This document shows, in pieces, positions 26,356 through 34,849 of a stretch of DNA of 64,000 nt. The position numbers were made by a program, and so were the translations under genes. The stretch is from NCBI GenBank assembly GCA_040004035.1, contig JAMPLN010000008.1; one strand, written 5' to 3'. How positions within the stretch are numbered: the first letter of the stretch is position 1; each line of letters opens with the position of its first letter. Source of the DNA: Microcoleus vaginatus_C (GTDB lineage Bacteria > Cyanobacteriota > Cyanobacteriia > Cyanobacteriales > Microcoleaceae). The notes under the pieces are model-generated. The model had not been told where the DNA came from, ran no database searches, and saw nothing but the letters and a program-made list of their open reading frames with translations.

Positions 26356-27273
26356 ATGGACTTACCAATTATTTACCACGAAGATTACGTTGCACCTCTG
26401 CCACCGGATCACCGCTTCCCGATGGCAAAATTTCGGATGCTTTACCAGATGCTGCTCGCGGACGGGGTAGCAGATGAATCGCAATTTCACGCTCCCGAAC
26501 TTCCCCCTCAAGAATGGATTGAATTAGTCCACGACCACTCTTATGTTCAAGCTTACTGCAACGGGACGCTCGATAACAAAGCTACTCGGCGAATTGGTCT
26601 GCCTTGGAGTCGCGCCCTTGCTAATCGCACTTGCACTGCGGTTGCAGGAACTGTACTAACTGCCAAGCTCGCTTTAGACTATGGTTTGGCTTGCAATACT
26701 GCGGGCGGAACTCATCACGCCTTCCCTGCTTTTGGGTCGGGTTTTTGTATTTTTAATGATTTGGCGATCGCCTCTCGCGTCTTACAAAAAAATGGTTTAG
26801 TTCGCAAAGTTTTAATTGTCGATTTAGATGTCCACCAAGGAGACGGAACCGCCGTAATATTCCAAGATGACAGCAGCGTGTTTACTTTCTCAATGCACTG
26901 CGAAGTAAATTTTCCCGGCACTAAACAAAAGGGCGATTTAGATGTACCTTTGCCTGTGGGTATGGAGGACGACGAATATTTACAAACATTGGATAAATTC
27001 TTACCTGATTTGCTTTCAAATGTCAAGCCAGATTTAGTTTTGTACGATGCTGGAGTAGACCCTCATCACGGTGACAAACTGGGAAAGTTAGCTTTAACTG
27101 ATACGGGCTTATTTCGCCGGGAAATGCAAGTTTTGATGGCGTGTTTGGCTGGCGGCTATCCCGTTGCCTGCGTGATTGGCGGGGGCTATTCCGATGACGC
27201 TAAGGGGTTAGTTTACCGGCATTCGCTGCTGCACCGAGCCGCCAGTCAAGCCTACAGGCAGTATCGACTTTGA
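26356..27273 (+). CDS. Histone-deacetylase-family Zn amidohydrolase
   Basis: A 305-residue member of the arginase/deacetylase fold, closest in look to class IV (HDAC11-like) and bacterial AcuC-like proteins. These remove acetyl groups from protein lysines or small amines. The paired His120-His121 (GGTHHAF), the metal ligands Asp158 and His160 (DLDVHQGDG) and Asp235 (DAGVDPHHGDKLG) are all present, and GGGYS near the C-terminus fits the catalytic loop. The start MDLPIIYHED at 26356 is chosen over a longer frame because the family motif begins there. Expected to be active. Substrate not deducible; bacterial relatives act on acetyl-CoA synthetase or polyamines. Confidence 0.92.
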   Translation: MDLPIIYHEDYVAPLPPDHRFPMAKFRMLYQMLLADGVADESQFHAPELPPQEWIELVHDHSYVQAYCNGTLDNKATRRIGLPWSRALANRTCTAVAGTVLTAKLALDYGLACNTAGGTHHAFPAFGSGFCIFNDLAIASRVLQKNGLVRKVLIVDLDVHQGDGTAVIFQDDSSVFTFSMHCEVNFPGTKQKGDLDVPLPVGMEDDEYLQTLDKFLPDLLSNVKPDLVLYDAGVDPHHGDKLGKLALTDTGLFRREMQVLMACLAGGYPVACVIGGGYSDDAKGLVYRHSLLHRAASQAYRQYRL

Positions 27274-27415
27274 TCCAGAGCGGCGATACTTCCGAAATAT
27301 GGCCGAAAAAACTGTCTCCCTCACCCAAACAACTAAAAATACTATTAGCGATCGCTCCTGCTTGCCAGATGGGTACAACTTGAGCTAAAAAGTTGTTAAA
27401 CAAACAACGGTACTT

Positions 27416-28426
27416 ATGTCCAAGGCCAGCGAGTCCAATCACCCCTATCCACTGCTGGTTGTCATTGTTAACTACCGAACCTCTAGTTTGACAATTGACT
27501 GCTTGCGCTCTCTAGCTAGTGAAGTGCAATCGCTGCCCGGTATGCGGGTCGCAGTTGCCGACAATGCTTCAGGCGATCGCTCAGTCGAAGAAATTGCCAG
27601 CGCGATCGCCTCAGAAGGCTGGAGCGAATGGGCATCCTTCGTTCCCCTAGACCGCAACGGCGGATTTGCCTTCGGCAACAACGCCCTGATCCGTCCCGCC
27701 CTCCAATCCACCAATCCCCCCCCTTACTTCCTGCTACTCAACCCAGACACCATTGTTCGCCCCGGTGCCTTAAAAGCCCTCGTCGATTTCATGGACTCCC
27801 ACCCCGAAGCCGGCATCGCCGGCAGCCGCTTGGAAGACCCTGACGGCACGCCCCAGGAGTCAGCTTTTCGGTTTCACAACCTCTTGACTGAACTCGATTT
27901 TGGTTGGCGCACAGGCTTTATATCCAAGTTATTAGCCAACTGGGCCGCAGCGCCTCCCATTTCCCAAGAAACCTGTCAAACTGATTGGGTAGCTGGAGCC
28001 AGCATGATCGTCCGTCGCGAAGTATTTGAAAAGATTGGCTTGATGGATGAAGCTTATTTCATGTACTGCGAAGAAATGGACTTTTGCCTGCAAGCGAACA
28101 AAGCTGGCTGGAGTTGCTGGTACGTCCCCGAAAGTCGCGTTGTCCACTTAGTCGGCCAAAGCTCAGGCGTCACTGACACCAAAAAGCCCGCCAAGAGGCT
28201 GCCTACCTATTGGTTTGATTCCCGGCGTAGGTACTTTATCAAAAACTACGGCTTGGTTTACACAGCATTAACTGATGTATCCTGGGCTTCGGGTTTTGCA
28301 GCCTGGAGGGTGCGCCGCGTACTTCAAGGCAAACCCGATCGCGATCCACCACAATTACTGAAGGATTTTGTATTAAATAGTGTATTTTTTAAGGGTGGTA
28401 AGATTGAAAAATCCAAAAACTTTTAA
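27416..28426 (+). CDS. Family 2 glycosyltransferase, rhamnosyl-like
   Basis: A 336-residue GT2 enzyme of the GT-A fold. It has the nucleotide-binding start LLVVIVNYRTSS, VADNASGDRS, the DxD-like LLLNPDTIV, and the acceptor-side acidic motif MDEAYFMYCEEMDFC. These fit dTDP-rhamnose or similar sugar transferases that build cell-surface polysaccharide. No transmembrane helix is evident; the Arg-rich end (VRRVLQGKPDR) may contact membrane. It opens the plus-strand polysaccharide cluster at 27.4-37.4 kb and is followed by three acetyltransferase genes. Confidence 0.9.
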   Translation: MSKASESNHPYPLLVVIVNYRTSSLTIDCLRSLASEVQSLPGMRVAVADNASGDRSVEEIASAIASEGWSEWASFVPLDRNGGFAFGNNALIRPALQSTNPPPYFLLLNPDTIVRPGALKALVDFMDSHPEAGIAGSRLEDPDGTPQESAFRFHNLLTELDFGWRTGFISKLLANWAAAPPISQETCQTDWVAGASMIVRREVFEKIGLMDEAYFMYCEEMDFCLQANKAGWSCWYVPESRVVHLVGQSSGVTDTKKPAKRLPTYWFDSRRRYFIKNYGLVYTALTDVSWASGFAAWRVRRVLQGKPDRDPPQLLKDFVLNSVFFKGGKIEKSKNF

Positions 28427-28621
28427 CGGGAGTTGGTAAATCCGTCAAAGCCAAATCAACCAGGTAAACCTAGGCAAGCAAAATATTTTATGATGCAGCC
28501 GACAAATTAGTATTCTTGATCGAGAAAACCGGATTGCTGCTTCCTCAAAAACCTGATTGATCCATTAATATCATCGGCATCTAGCAATAGAGTAAACAAA
28601 AAATAGTGTGAATTAGAGCTT

Positions 28622-29203
28622 ATGGTCACTGAGCAAAACTTAATCACCAGTGAAAATCAAGTAGAAGACCCCGCCCTGGGACTGTGGCAGCAAATTAAAG
28701 AAGACTGGATTGCTCATGGTCGAGATTGGACAAAACCGGGATTTCGCGCCGTAGCAGTGCAGCGTTTTGGCGTCTGGAGAATGCAAATAGAACCGAAATT
28801 ACTGCGAGCGCCTTTGAGCATTATTTATCGATCGCTCTACCGAAAAGTCCGCAATAGTTACGGGATAGACTTGCCTTACACTGTGAAACTTGGGCGGCGC
28901 GTGGTGATTGAACATCAAAACGCTATTATTATTCACGGATATTGTAAAATCGGCGACGACTGCATTATCCGCCAAGGTGTAACGTTGGGAAACCGCTATT
29001 TGGACAAGCCGCTAGAATCCCCTCAATTGGGCGATCGGGTTAACGTCGGTGCTGGTGCAAAAATCCTCGGAAAAGTAAACTTGGGAGACGACGTAAATAT
29101 CGGTGCCAATGCTGTAGTTTTATCAGATATTCCCGCAGGCAAAACTGCTGTTGGTATTCCTGCCAAGATTCTTCAATCTACCAAAAACCAGGAAAATGCT
29201 TAG
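28622..29203 (+). CDS. Serine-acetyltransferase-like hexapeptide acyltransferase
   Basis: A 193-residue left-handed beta-helix protein resembling the C-terminal half of CysE. Repeated hexapeptides (IIHGYC, IGDDCIIRQG, VNVGAGAKILG, VNIGANAVVL) and the terminal loop GIPAKIL are visible. The catalytic His in the family is in a segment like VIEHQNAIIIHGY. Because it sits among glycosyltransferases, its target is more likely a sugar in the polysaccharide than serine; that is inference. Its stop overlaps the start of the next acetyltransferase by eight bases. Confidence 0.85.
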   Translation: MVTEQNLITSENQVEDPALGLWQQIKEDWIAHGRDWTKPGFRAVAVQRFGVWRMQIEPKLLRAPLSIIYRSLYRKVRNSYGIDLPYTVKLGRRVVIEHQNAIIIHGYCKIGDDCIIRQGVTLGNRYLDKPLESPQLGDRVNVGAGAKILGKVNLGDDVNIGANAVVLSDIPAGKTAVGIPAKILQSTKNQENA

Positions 29204-29852
29204 ATCGACATTGCAAAAAATTATCCGCCATCTTGCCATGCGTTACGGCAAGTTCCCTGGTCTTTACGTCCAATTCTGTAACCCGGATTGCAAAGAATAC
29301 ACAGAATTTATCCGCCGCCACGGCAACTTGTACGCGCTCGGTGAAAATTGCAGCATCTGGCCAAATACCGTCTTTGGAGATCCAGCCTACATCCGCATCG
29401 GCAACAATGTTCACTTCTCATCTTGTACCCTGCTCGGCCACGACGGCTCGATCGCCATGCTTGACCGGGCTTACAACGTTAAACTAGAGGCCGTAGGCAA
29501 GATAGATATCCGGGACAACGTATTTATCGGCTTTAATGCGATCGTCCTTCGCAACGTCACTATTGGCCCAAATGCGATCGTCGCCGCCGGTGCCGTCGTC
29601 ACCAAAGATGTCGCCGAGGGCGATATAGTGGCCGGTGTCCCCGCCAGACCGATCGGCCGCGTCGAAGACTTAGTGAAAAAATTGCAAGCCGAAACTCAAA
29701 GCCTGCCCTGGGCTGATTTGATTAACAGCCGGGAGGGCAGCTTCGACCCCGAAATTGAACCAGAGCTCGTAAAATTACGAGTGTCGCACTTCTACGGCAA
29801 CACATCCACTCCAACTGCAGCGCAATTCCAGCAATCTCCCTTGTCAAGTTAG
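29196..29852 (+). CDS. Left-handed beta-helix O-acetyltransferase (maltose-acetyltransferase-like)
   Basis: A 218-residue acetyltransferase. The start MLRSTLQKIIRH at 29196 overlaps the upstream gene by eight bases, which implies coupling. The helix region runs from LGENCSIWPNTVFG to GVPARPIG, with hexapeptide turns such as IRIGNNVHF, IDIRDNVFIG and IGPNAIVAAGAVV. The segment around LLGHDGS is the probable His-containing active site. The pattern matches the NodL/LacA/maltose acetyltransferase group, which acetylate sugars with acetyl-CoA. It probably decorates the polymer made by the neighbouring transferases. Confidence 0.85.
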   Translation: MLRSTLQKIIRHLAMRYGKFPGLYVQFCNPDCKEYTEFIRRHGNLYALGENCSIWPNTVFGDPAYIRIGNNVHFSSCTLLGHDGSIAMLDRAYNVKLEAVGKIDIRDNVFIGFNAIVLRNVTIGPNAIVAAGAVVTKDVAEGDIVAGVPARPIGRVEDLVKKLQAETQSLPWADLINSREGSFDPEIEPELVKLRVSHFYGNTSTPTAAQFQQSPLSS

Positions 29853-29920
29853 AGATTCTTCTTAAGATAAATTGCACAAATAGGCCGAATTGTCTACATC
29901 ATCAAAACACTGCACAAACA

Positions 29921-30436
29921 ATGGTTGAGTCAATCCCTAAGTCAATCATTTCTGCTACAGAAGCAGACTGGAGCCGCGAAAAATCTAGCAAGTGGTGGGA
30001 ACCCAGTCGCCAACTGCTCAAATCTATCCGCAACTATCAAAAGTGGCAGAAACAGGGTGGAATTGCAGGATATATTTTATGCCGTTGGAACGTGATCCAG
30101 CATCGATTTTGGAGCGTCGTAACTGCAACAGACATCCCTTTAAACTGCCAAATACAAGGAGGATTGGTGCTGCCTCATCCTAATGGCATTGTCATTCATC
30201 CCAGTGCTTCCATTGGCCCTAACTGTCTGATTCTTCAACAGGTGACAATTGTTGCTGATGTCAAAATCGGCGGTCACGTCGATATCGGTGCAGGAGCGAA
30301 AATTATTCGCTCCGTAACGATCGGCGATCATGCTTTGATTGGTGCTAATGCTGTGGTGATTTGTGACGTGCCACCGGGTGCAACCGCAGTCGGAATTCCC
30401 GCAAAAATCATCGAAAAAAAGACCCCGAAAGTCTGA
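29921..30436 (+). CDS. Third hexapeptide acetyltransferase, CysE-like
   Basis: A 171-residue protein with N-terminal helices (RQLLKSIRNYQKWQ) and a left-handed beta-helix (LPHPNGIVIHP, IGPNCLILQQV, VDIGAGAKIIR, LIGANAVVI) closing with GIPAKIIEKK. It resembles the 28622-29203 protein but is shorter in front. His residues in LPHPNGIVIHP fit the catalytic position. It lies 68 bases after the previous acetyltransferase and immediately before the decayed GT2 copy. The likely role is O-acetylation of exopolysaccharide. Confidence 0.83.
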   Translation: MVESIPKSIISATEADWSREKSSKWWEPSRQLLKSIRNYQKWQKQGGIAGYILCRWNVIQHRFWSVVTATDIPLNCQIQGGLVLPHPNGIVIHPSASIGPNCLILQQVTIVADVKIGGHVDIGAGAKIIRSVTIGDHALIGANAVVICDVPPGATAVGIPAKIIEKKTPKV

Positions 30437-30533
30437 GAAAAATTATAGAAGTCGCAGAAAAATTATGAAATTAGCTGGAGTTTTATTAACATATAAAACG
30501 AACTACTCAGTAGTCGAATTTAAGAGGTAAAAT

Positions 30534-30880
30534 TTGAAACAAATTGGATTAGTAGCGATCGGAAGAAATGAAGGGCAGCGCCTCCGCCAGTGCCTAGTCT
30601 CGGCCACAGACAAAGTTGCCCGCGTCGTCTATGTCGATTCCGGCTCAAGAGACGGTAGCCTAGAGTTAGCCCGATCGGAGCAGATACAGTAGAACTAGAT
30701 TTATCTATACTCTTTACCGCAGCACGCGCCAGAAACGAAGGCTTTGCCCGCTTGCTGGAACTAGCACCAGCCATCGAATTTGTCCAATTTGTCGATGGCG
30801 ACTGCGAAGTAGATAACTCGCAGCCCAACCAGAATTAGCAGCAGTCGGCTGCCGCACGAGACATTCCCCGCAGCCACAGC
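30534..30880 (+). pseudogene. Decayed duplicate of the GT2 gene at 32451
   Basis: Starting at a TTG after AAGAGGT, this stretch is nearly identical at DNA level to the first part of 32451-33464, including the ribosome site. A four-base deletion (CCCGATCGATCGGAG became CCCGATCGGAG near 30671) shifts the frame into TAG at 30690 after 52 codons. Downstream, homology resumes in the shifted frame until about 30807. It then loses roughly 30 bases, continues weakly to near 30880 and ends. The remaining two thirds of the gene is absent. This is a truncated duplicate, not a functional enzyme. Confidence 0.85.
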
Positions 30881-30933
30881 TTGCAGGATCAATTTTGATC
30901 GATAAACACTACTCAAACTAAAACAATAATTCA

Positions 30934-32082
30934 ATGGATACACTCAAAAAGCCAGCGCACATTGCTATTTATCTGCATTGCCTGTTCAATGGGGGTATAG
31001 AGCGGGTAATGTTGAACTTAACCCGCAACTTTGTAGCTCGCGGTGTCAAGGTAGATTTGGTAATTAACTTTCCCGGTACTCTTTTCCTGTGGGACTTCCC
31101 CCCGTCGGTTAGGATTATCAACCTGGAAGCTGAAAAGATATTAACAAGAGTTCCTAAATTAGTGCGTTACCTGCGACAGGAACAACCGACAGCTTTAATG
31201 TCAGCAAATCATTTTGCTAACGAAGTAGCACTATTGAGTAAGCATTTTTCTGGCTTACCGACACGGGTGGTGGTATCAGAACACACGCATCTTTCCCAGG
31301 AAGTGGGAAATTCCTCTCCGTTAACCTTTAAGCATTGGTCGCCTCTGACAGCGCGACTTTTCTACCCCTGGGCCGACGGCATAGTAGCAGTTTCTCAAGG
31401 AGTAGCTGAAGACATAGCGACTATAACTGGCTTAGCTGCCGAGCGAATTCAGGTAATTAACAACCCCATAGAGACTGATGAAATCATAGAAAAAGGTAAA
31501 GAACCTTTAGACCACCCCTGGTTTAATTCCCCAGAATTGCCTGTAATTCTGGGAGTGGGGAGATTAGAAAAGCAAAAAAATTTTCCTAACTTAATTAATG
31601 CTTTTGCTAAAGTACGACAGGTGCGCTCGGCTCGGCTGATGATTTTAGGCGAGGGGTCAGAGCGGGAGCGACTGGAATATCTAATCCGCGAATTGGGCTT
31701 GGAAAATGACGTGGCAATGCCCGGTTTTGTAAGAAATCCTTTTGCATACATGGCACGCTCTACAGTATTTGTCTTGTCTTCATCTTGGGAAGGCCTGTCA
31801 CTGGTACTGGGAGAAGTAATGGCTTTGGGAACCCCAATTGTTTCTACAAATTGCAAAAGCGGCCCGTATGAACTTTTAGACGGAGGCAAGTACGGCGAGC
31901 TAGTTCCAGTAGACGACACTGAAGCGCTAGCACAAGGTATTTTAAAAGTATTGTCCGGTCAAACAAAGCCTGCCGATCCAGCTTGGCTTGCCCAATTCAA
32001 CCTGGAGGGTACTGCTCAAAAATATCTGGATATTCTGGGCATCACTGATTGCGGATTCCCCTCAGCATTTCCGGTAAAGTAA
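30934..32082 (+). CDS. Family 4 glycosyltransferase
   Basis: A 382-residue GT-B enzyme. The N-terminal half contains the acceptor-side Gly-rich loop HCLFNGGIERVM; the C-terminal half has the sugar-nucleotide site: VGRLEKQKNFPNLI, LGEGSERERL and the E-x7-E motif SSWEGLSLVLGEVMALG. This matches GT4 enzymes similar to the EpsF/PglH and N-acetylgalactosaminyl transferases of polysaccharide clusters. No membrane helix. It follows the GT2 remnant by about 50 bases. Retaining transfer from a UDP- or GDP-sugar is expected; the sugar is unknown. Confidence 0.9.
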   Translation: MDTLKKPAHIAIYLHCLFNGGIERVMLNLTRNFVARGVKVDLVINFPGTLFLWDFPPSVRIINLEAEKILTRVPKLVRYLRQEQPTALMSANHFANEVALLSKHFSGLPTRVVVSEHTHLSQEVGNSSPLTFKHWSPLTARLFYPWADGIVAVSQGVAEDIATITGLAAERIQVINNPIETDEIIEKGKEPLDHPWFNSPELPVILGVGRLEKQKNFPNLINAFAKVRQVRSARLMILGEGSERERLEYLIRELGLENDVAMPGFVRNPFAYMARSTVFVLSSSWEGLSLVLGEVMALGTPIVSTNCKSGPYELLDGGKYGELVPVDDTEALAQGILKVLSGQTKPADPAWLAQFNLEGTAQKYLDILGITDCGFPSAFPVK

Positions 32083-32450
32083 CTACAATACTCCGAGGGC
32101 GGGTTTCACCAAAAATTTACAATTCAGACTAGCAATCTACATCAAACCGCCCCCAAAGAAATGGACAGAATTTGATTATGGGCAATTTCACTGGTGGCAG
32201 AAAGACAAAAATGTATGGCTGGCTCACCGATGGAGAGAGTAAATTGCGAAGAAATAACTTAAATTTAGTAGTTGTGACCGAGCCCCACTCAGAAGTATTG
32301 GTGTGGTTTAATGCACAATAAGCTACCAGTAGTTGAACACCGAAGACAGGAACTCGTTAGGATTTATTTTATAAAGATATTGTGAAGTTAGCCTGACAGT
32401 TACTAAAATATTAAAATAACAGCTCGCGAGTCGAATTTAAGAGGTAAGAG
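32083..32450 (+). other. Spacer with a Trp-rich open frame lacking a start codon
   Basis: Bases 32078-32242 are open in one frame and encode a protein-like segment ending KWTEFDYGQFHWWQKDKNVW then LAHRWRE and a stop. There is no ATG, GTG or TTG start, so it may be the 3' end of a gene lost when the region was rearranged. The spacer ends with a short leader, GTCGAATTTAAGAGGTAA, that is shared with 30513-30530 before the decayed GT2 copy. Confidence 0.35.
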
Positions 32451-33464
32451 TTGAAACAAGTTGGATTAGTGGCTATCGGACGAAATGAAGGGCAGCGCCT
32501 CCGCCAATGCCTAGTCTCGGCCACCAATAAAGTTGCCCGCGTCGTGTATGTCGATTCCGGCTCAACAGACGGTAGCCTAGAGTTAGCCCGATCGATCGGA
32601 GCAGATACAGTAGAACTAGACTTATCTATACCGTTTACCGCAGCACGCGCCAGAAACGAAGGCTTTGCCCGCTTGCTGGAACTAGCGCCAGACCTCGAAT
32701 TTGTCCAATTTGTGGACGGTGACTGCGAAGTAGTTGATGGATGGATCGATCGGGCTTACAGCGAACTCGCAGCCAAACCAGACGTAGCAGCAGTATGCGG
32801 GCGCAGGCGCGAACGATACCCCGAAGCAAGCATCTACAACCAATTGTGCGACATCGAGTGGGATACCCCCATCGGCGAAACCAAAGCCTGCGGTGGCGAT
32901 TCCATGATGCGCGTCTCAGCATTTCACCAAGTCGAGGGTTTCAATCCCGCACTAATAGCGGGCGAAGAACCCGAACTGTGCTTGCGGCTGCGCCAAAAAG
33001 GTTGGAAAATCCTTCGATTAGATGCAGAAATGACCCTGCACGACGCGCAAATGACCAGTTTCGCTCAGTGGTGGAAACGCGCTCAAAGAGCGGGTCACGC
33101 CTACGCCGAGGGTTCCTGGATGCACGGAAGCGAACCAGAGCGCCATTGGGTCAAAGAAACCCGCAGCACCTGGTTTTGGGGCTTAGTCTTGCCAGCCTTA
33201 GCCTTGGCAATGACATTGCCGACAAAAGGCTGGAGCTTGTTACTATTGAGTGGCTACCCCTTAGCAACCTCTCGCACCTATAACTATTATATAAAGCATC
33301 GGGAGCTCACAACTAAAGAGGCAGCCATCTACGCTTTGTCATGTGTATTAGCCAAATTTCCCCAGCTACAAGGTCAAATCCAGTTTCACCAGCGCCGATT
33401 GCTGGGGCAGCAGAGCAAGCTAATCGAATACAAAACCACTAACTCTATTAATTCAGCCAGCTAG
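32451..33464 (+). CDS. Family 2 glycosyltransferase with C-terminal membrane segment
   Basis: A 337-residue GT2. The start is TTG, supported by AAGAGGT six to seven bases upstream and by conservation of that leader in the decayed copy at 30534. Motifs are GLVAIGRNEG, VDSGSTDGS, the metal-binding DGD in QFVDGDCEV and AGEEPELCLRLRQKGW. The pattern is that of inverting transferases making cell-surface glycans. The stretch WFWGLVLPALALAMTLP is a likely membrane helix. It lies one base before the next GT4 start, so the pair is one transcript. Confidence 0.9.
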   Translation: MKQVGLVAIGRNEGQRLRQCLVSATNKVARVVYVDSGSTDGSLELARSIGADTVELDLSIPFTAARARNEGFARLLELAPDLEFVQFVDGDCEVVDGWIDRAYSELAAKPDVAAVCGRRRERYPEASIYNQLCDIEWDTPIGETKACGGDSMMRVSAFHQVEGFNPALIAGEEPELCLRLRQKGWKILRLDAEMTLHDAQMTSFAQWWKRAQRAGHAYAEGSWMHGSEPERHWVKETRSTWFWGLVLPALALAMTLPTKGWSLLLLSGYPLATSRTYNYYIKHRELTTKEAAIYALSCVLAKFPQLQGQIQFHQRRLLGQQSKLIEYKTTNSINSAS

Positions 33465-33465
33465 A

Positions 33466-34809
33466 ATGACAGCTAACGTCCCAGAAAGTACACCCCTAAG
33501 TAGCCAACAAATGAGTAATAAAAGATTAAAAGTTTTACTAATTGTAGAACAGTGCAACCCTGACTGGGCATCAGTACCGTTGGTGGGCTACAATTTTTTT
33601 CAACAAATAAACAATTTAGTTGATGCAACCCTGGTTACCCATATTAGAAATAAACCAGCCATTGAAAAACACCCAGAATATGAAAAAACCATCTACCTTG
33701 AAGAAGGAAAGTTAGCCAAGCAATATTATAAAATAGTCGAAAAGCTTACCGCAACCGGGCGAATAAATTGGCCAATGTATCATGCCTTGAATTACCCCCT
33801 TTATGAACAATTCAATCAGCAAGTATATCAAAAATTCAAAGGAAAAATCCTCAACGGCGATTATGACATAGTTCATGCAATTACCCCCATGATGCCCCGC
33901 TATCCTTTTAAGGTAGTCAGTGTATGCCAGCAGACTCCTTTTATTCTAGGGCCGGTGAATGGAGGCATTCCCTTTCCTCCAGGTTTTCAAAAAACGGCCA
34001 GACAAGAATTTGTTCAGTTCAACTTTTTGAGAGCAGTTGGTAGAGCATTAATTCCAGGTTATGCAGAAACTTACCAAAAAGCCCACAAAATTTTAGCAGG
34101 TTCACAATATACTTTAAATATGCTAAAAGATTTGTTTGCAATCCCTGACCAAAGAATTGATTTGTTTTACGAAAATGGGATTTCGGAGGAATTTTTAAAT
34201 CAGAAAAATATCCTTAATAAAGATGTTAGCACGATCAATCTGCTTTTTGTGGGTCGATTAGTTCCTTACAAATGCGCGGATATTGTCATTGAGTCTATTG
34301 GCCAATTAGACCCGGAAATTCAAAGTAAAATCCGCTTAAGCATAGTAGGAGACGGCTCAGAAAGAAACAACTTGGAAAACAGAGTGAAGGAGCTTAATTT
34401 AGGCGAAATAGTCAGCTTTGCCGGATGGGTTAATCAACAAGAAACTCTGGATTATTACAGAAAAGCAGATATTTTTTGTTTCCCTTCGATCCGAGAGTTT
34501 GGCGGCGCAGTAGTAATGGAAGCTATGGCTTGCGGTCTCCCCTGCATAGTGGCTAATAACGGCGGTATTGGTGAATACGTGAATGAAGAAACTGGTTTTA
34601 AGATCGAGCCGATTTCTAGAGAGTATCTCACCCAAGAATTGACAAGTAAAATTAAGCTGTTAGTCGAAGACGATCGGCTGCGGGAAAGTATGTCAGCTAA
34701 GGCTATCGAACAAGCCAGAGAATTTGCGTGGGAAAACAAAGCCATAAAAATAGTCGAGATTTACGAAAAAATGCTATATGAAAAAAGTGTTAGTGCATCG
34801 ACATACTAG
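33466..34809 (+). CDS. Family 4 glycosyltransferase
   Basis: A 447-residue GT-B enzyme. It has an N-terminal domain with the conserved GPVNGGIPFPP loop and a C-terminal domain with FVGRLVPYKCADIVI, IVGDGSERNNL and the E-x7-E motif SIREFGGAVVMEAMACGLP. The later part GIGEYVNEETGF is typical of GT4. It starts one base after the GT2 stop. Base composition is more A-rich than the GT2 before it, which may point to a different origin. It is a distant relative of 36152-37402, sharing the REFGGAVVMEAMA-type motif. Confidence 0.9.
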   Translation: MTANVPESTPLSSQQMSNKRLKVLLIVEQCNPDWASVPLVGYNFFQQINNLVDATLVTHIRNKPAIEKHPEYEKTIYLEEGKLAKQYYKIVEKLTATGRINWPMYHALNYPLYEQFNQQVYQKFKGKILNGDYDIVHAITPMMPRYPFKVVSVCQQTPFILGPVNGGIPFPPGFQKTARQEFVQFNFLRAVGRALIPGYAETYQKAHKILAGSQYTLNMLKDLFAIPDQRIDLFYENGISEEFLNQKNILNKDVSTINLLFVGRLVPYKCADIVIESIGQLDPEIQSKIRLSIVGDGSERNNLENRVKELNLGEIVSFAGWVNQQETLDYYRKADIFCFPSIREFGGAVVMEAMACGLPCIVANNGGIGEYVNEETGFKIEPISREYLTQELTSKIKLLVEDDRLRESMSAKAIEQAREFAWENKAIKIVEIYEKMLYEKSVSASTY

Positions 34810-34849
34810 AGCGATATTGTTGAGTTAAAAATGAGAAAGCAGGTAAGAA

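Noticed and set aside
31449..31919. 156-residue minus-strand frame
   Set aside because: Shadow of the GT4 gene; Ser/Arg-rich with no domain.
32741..33283. 180-residue plus-strand Arg/Ser-rich frame
   Set aside because: Out-of-frame shadow of the GT2 gene at 32451.
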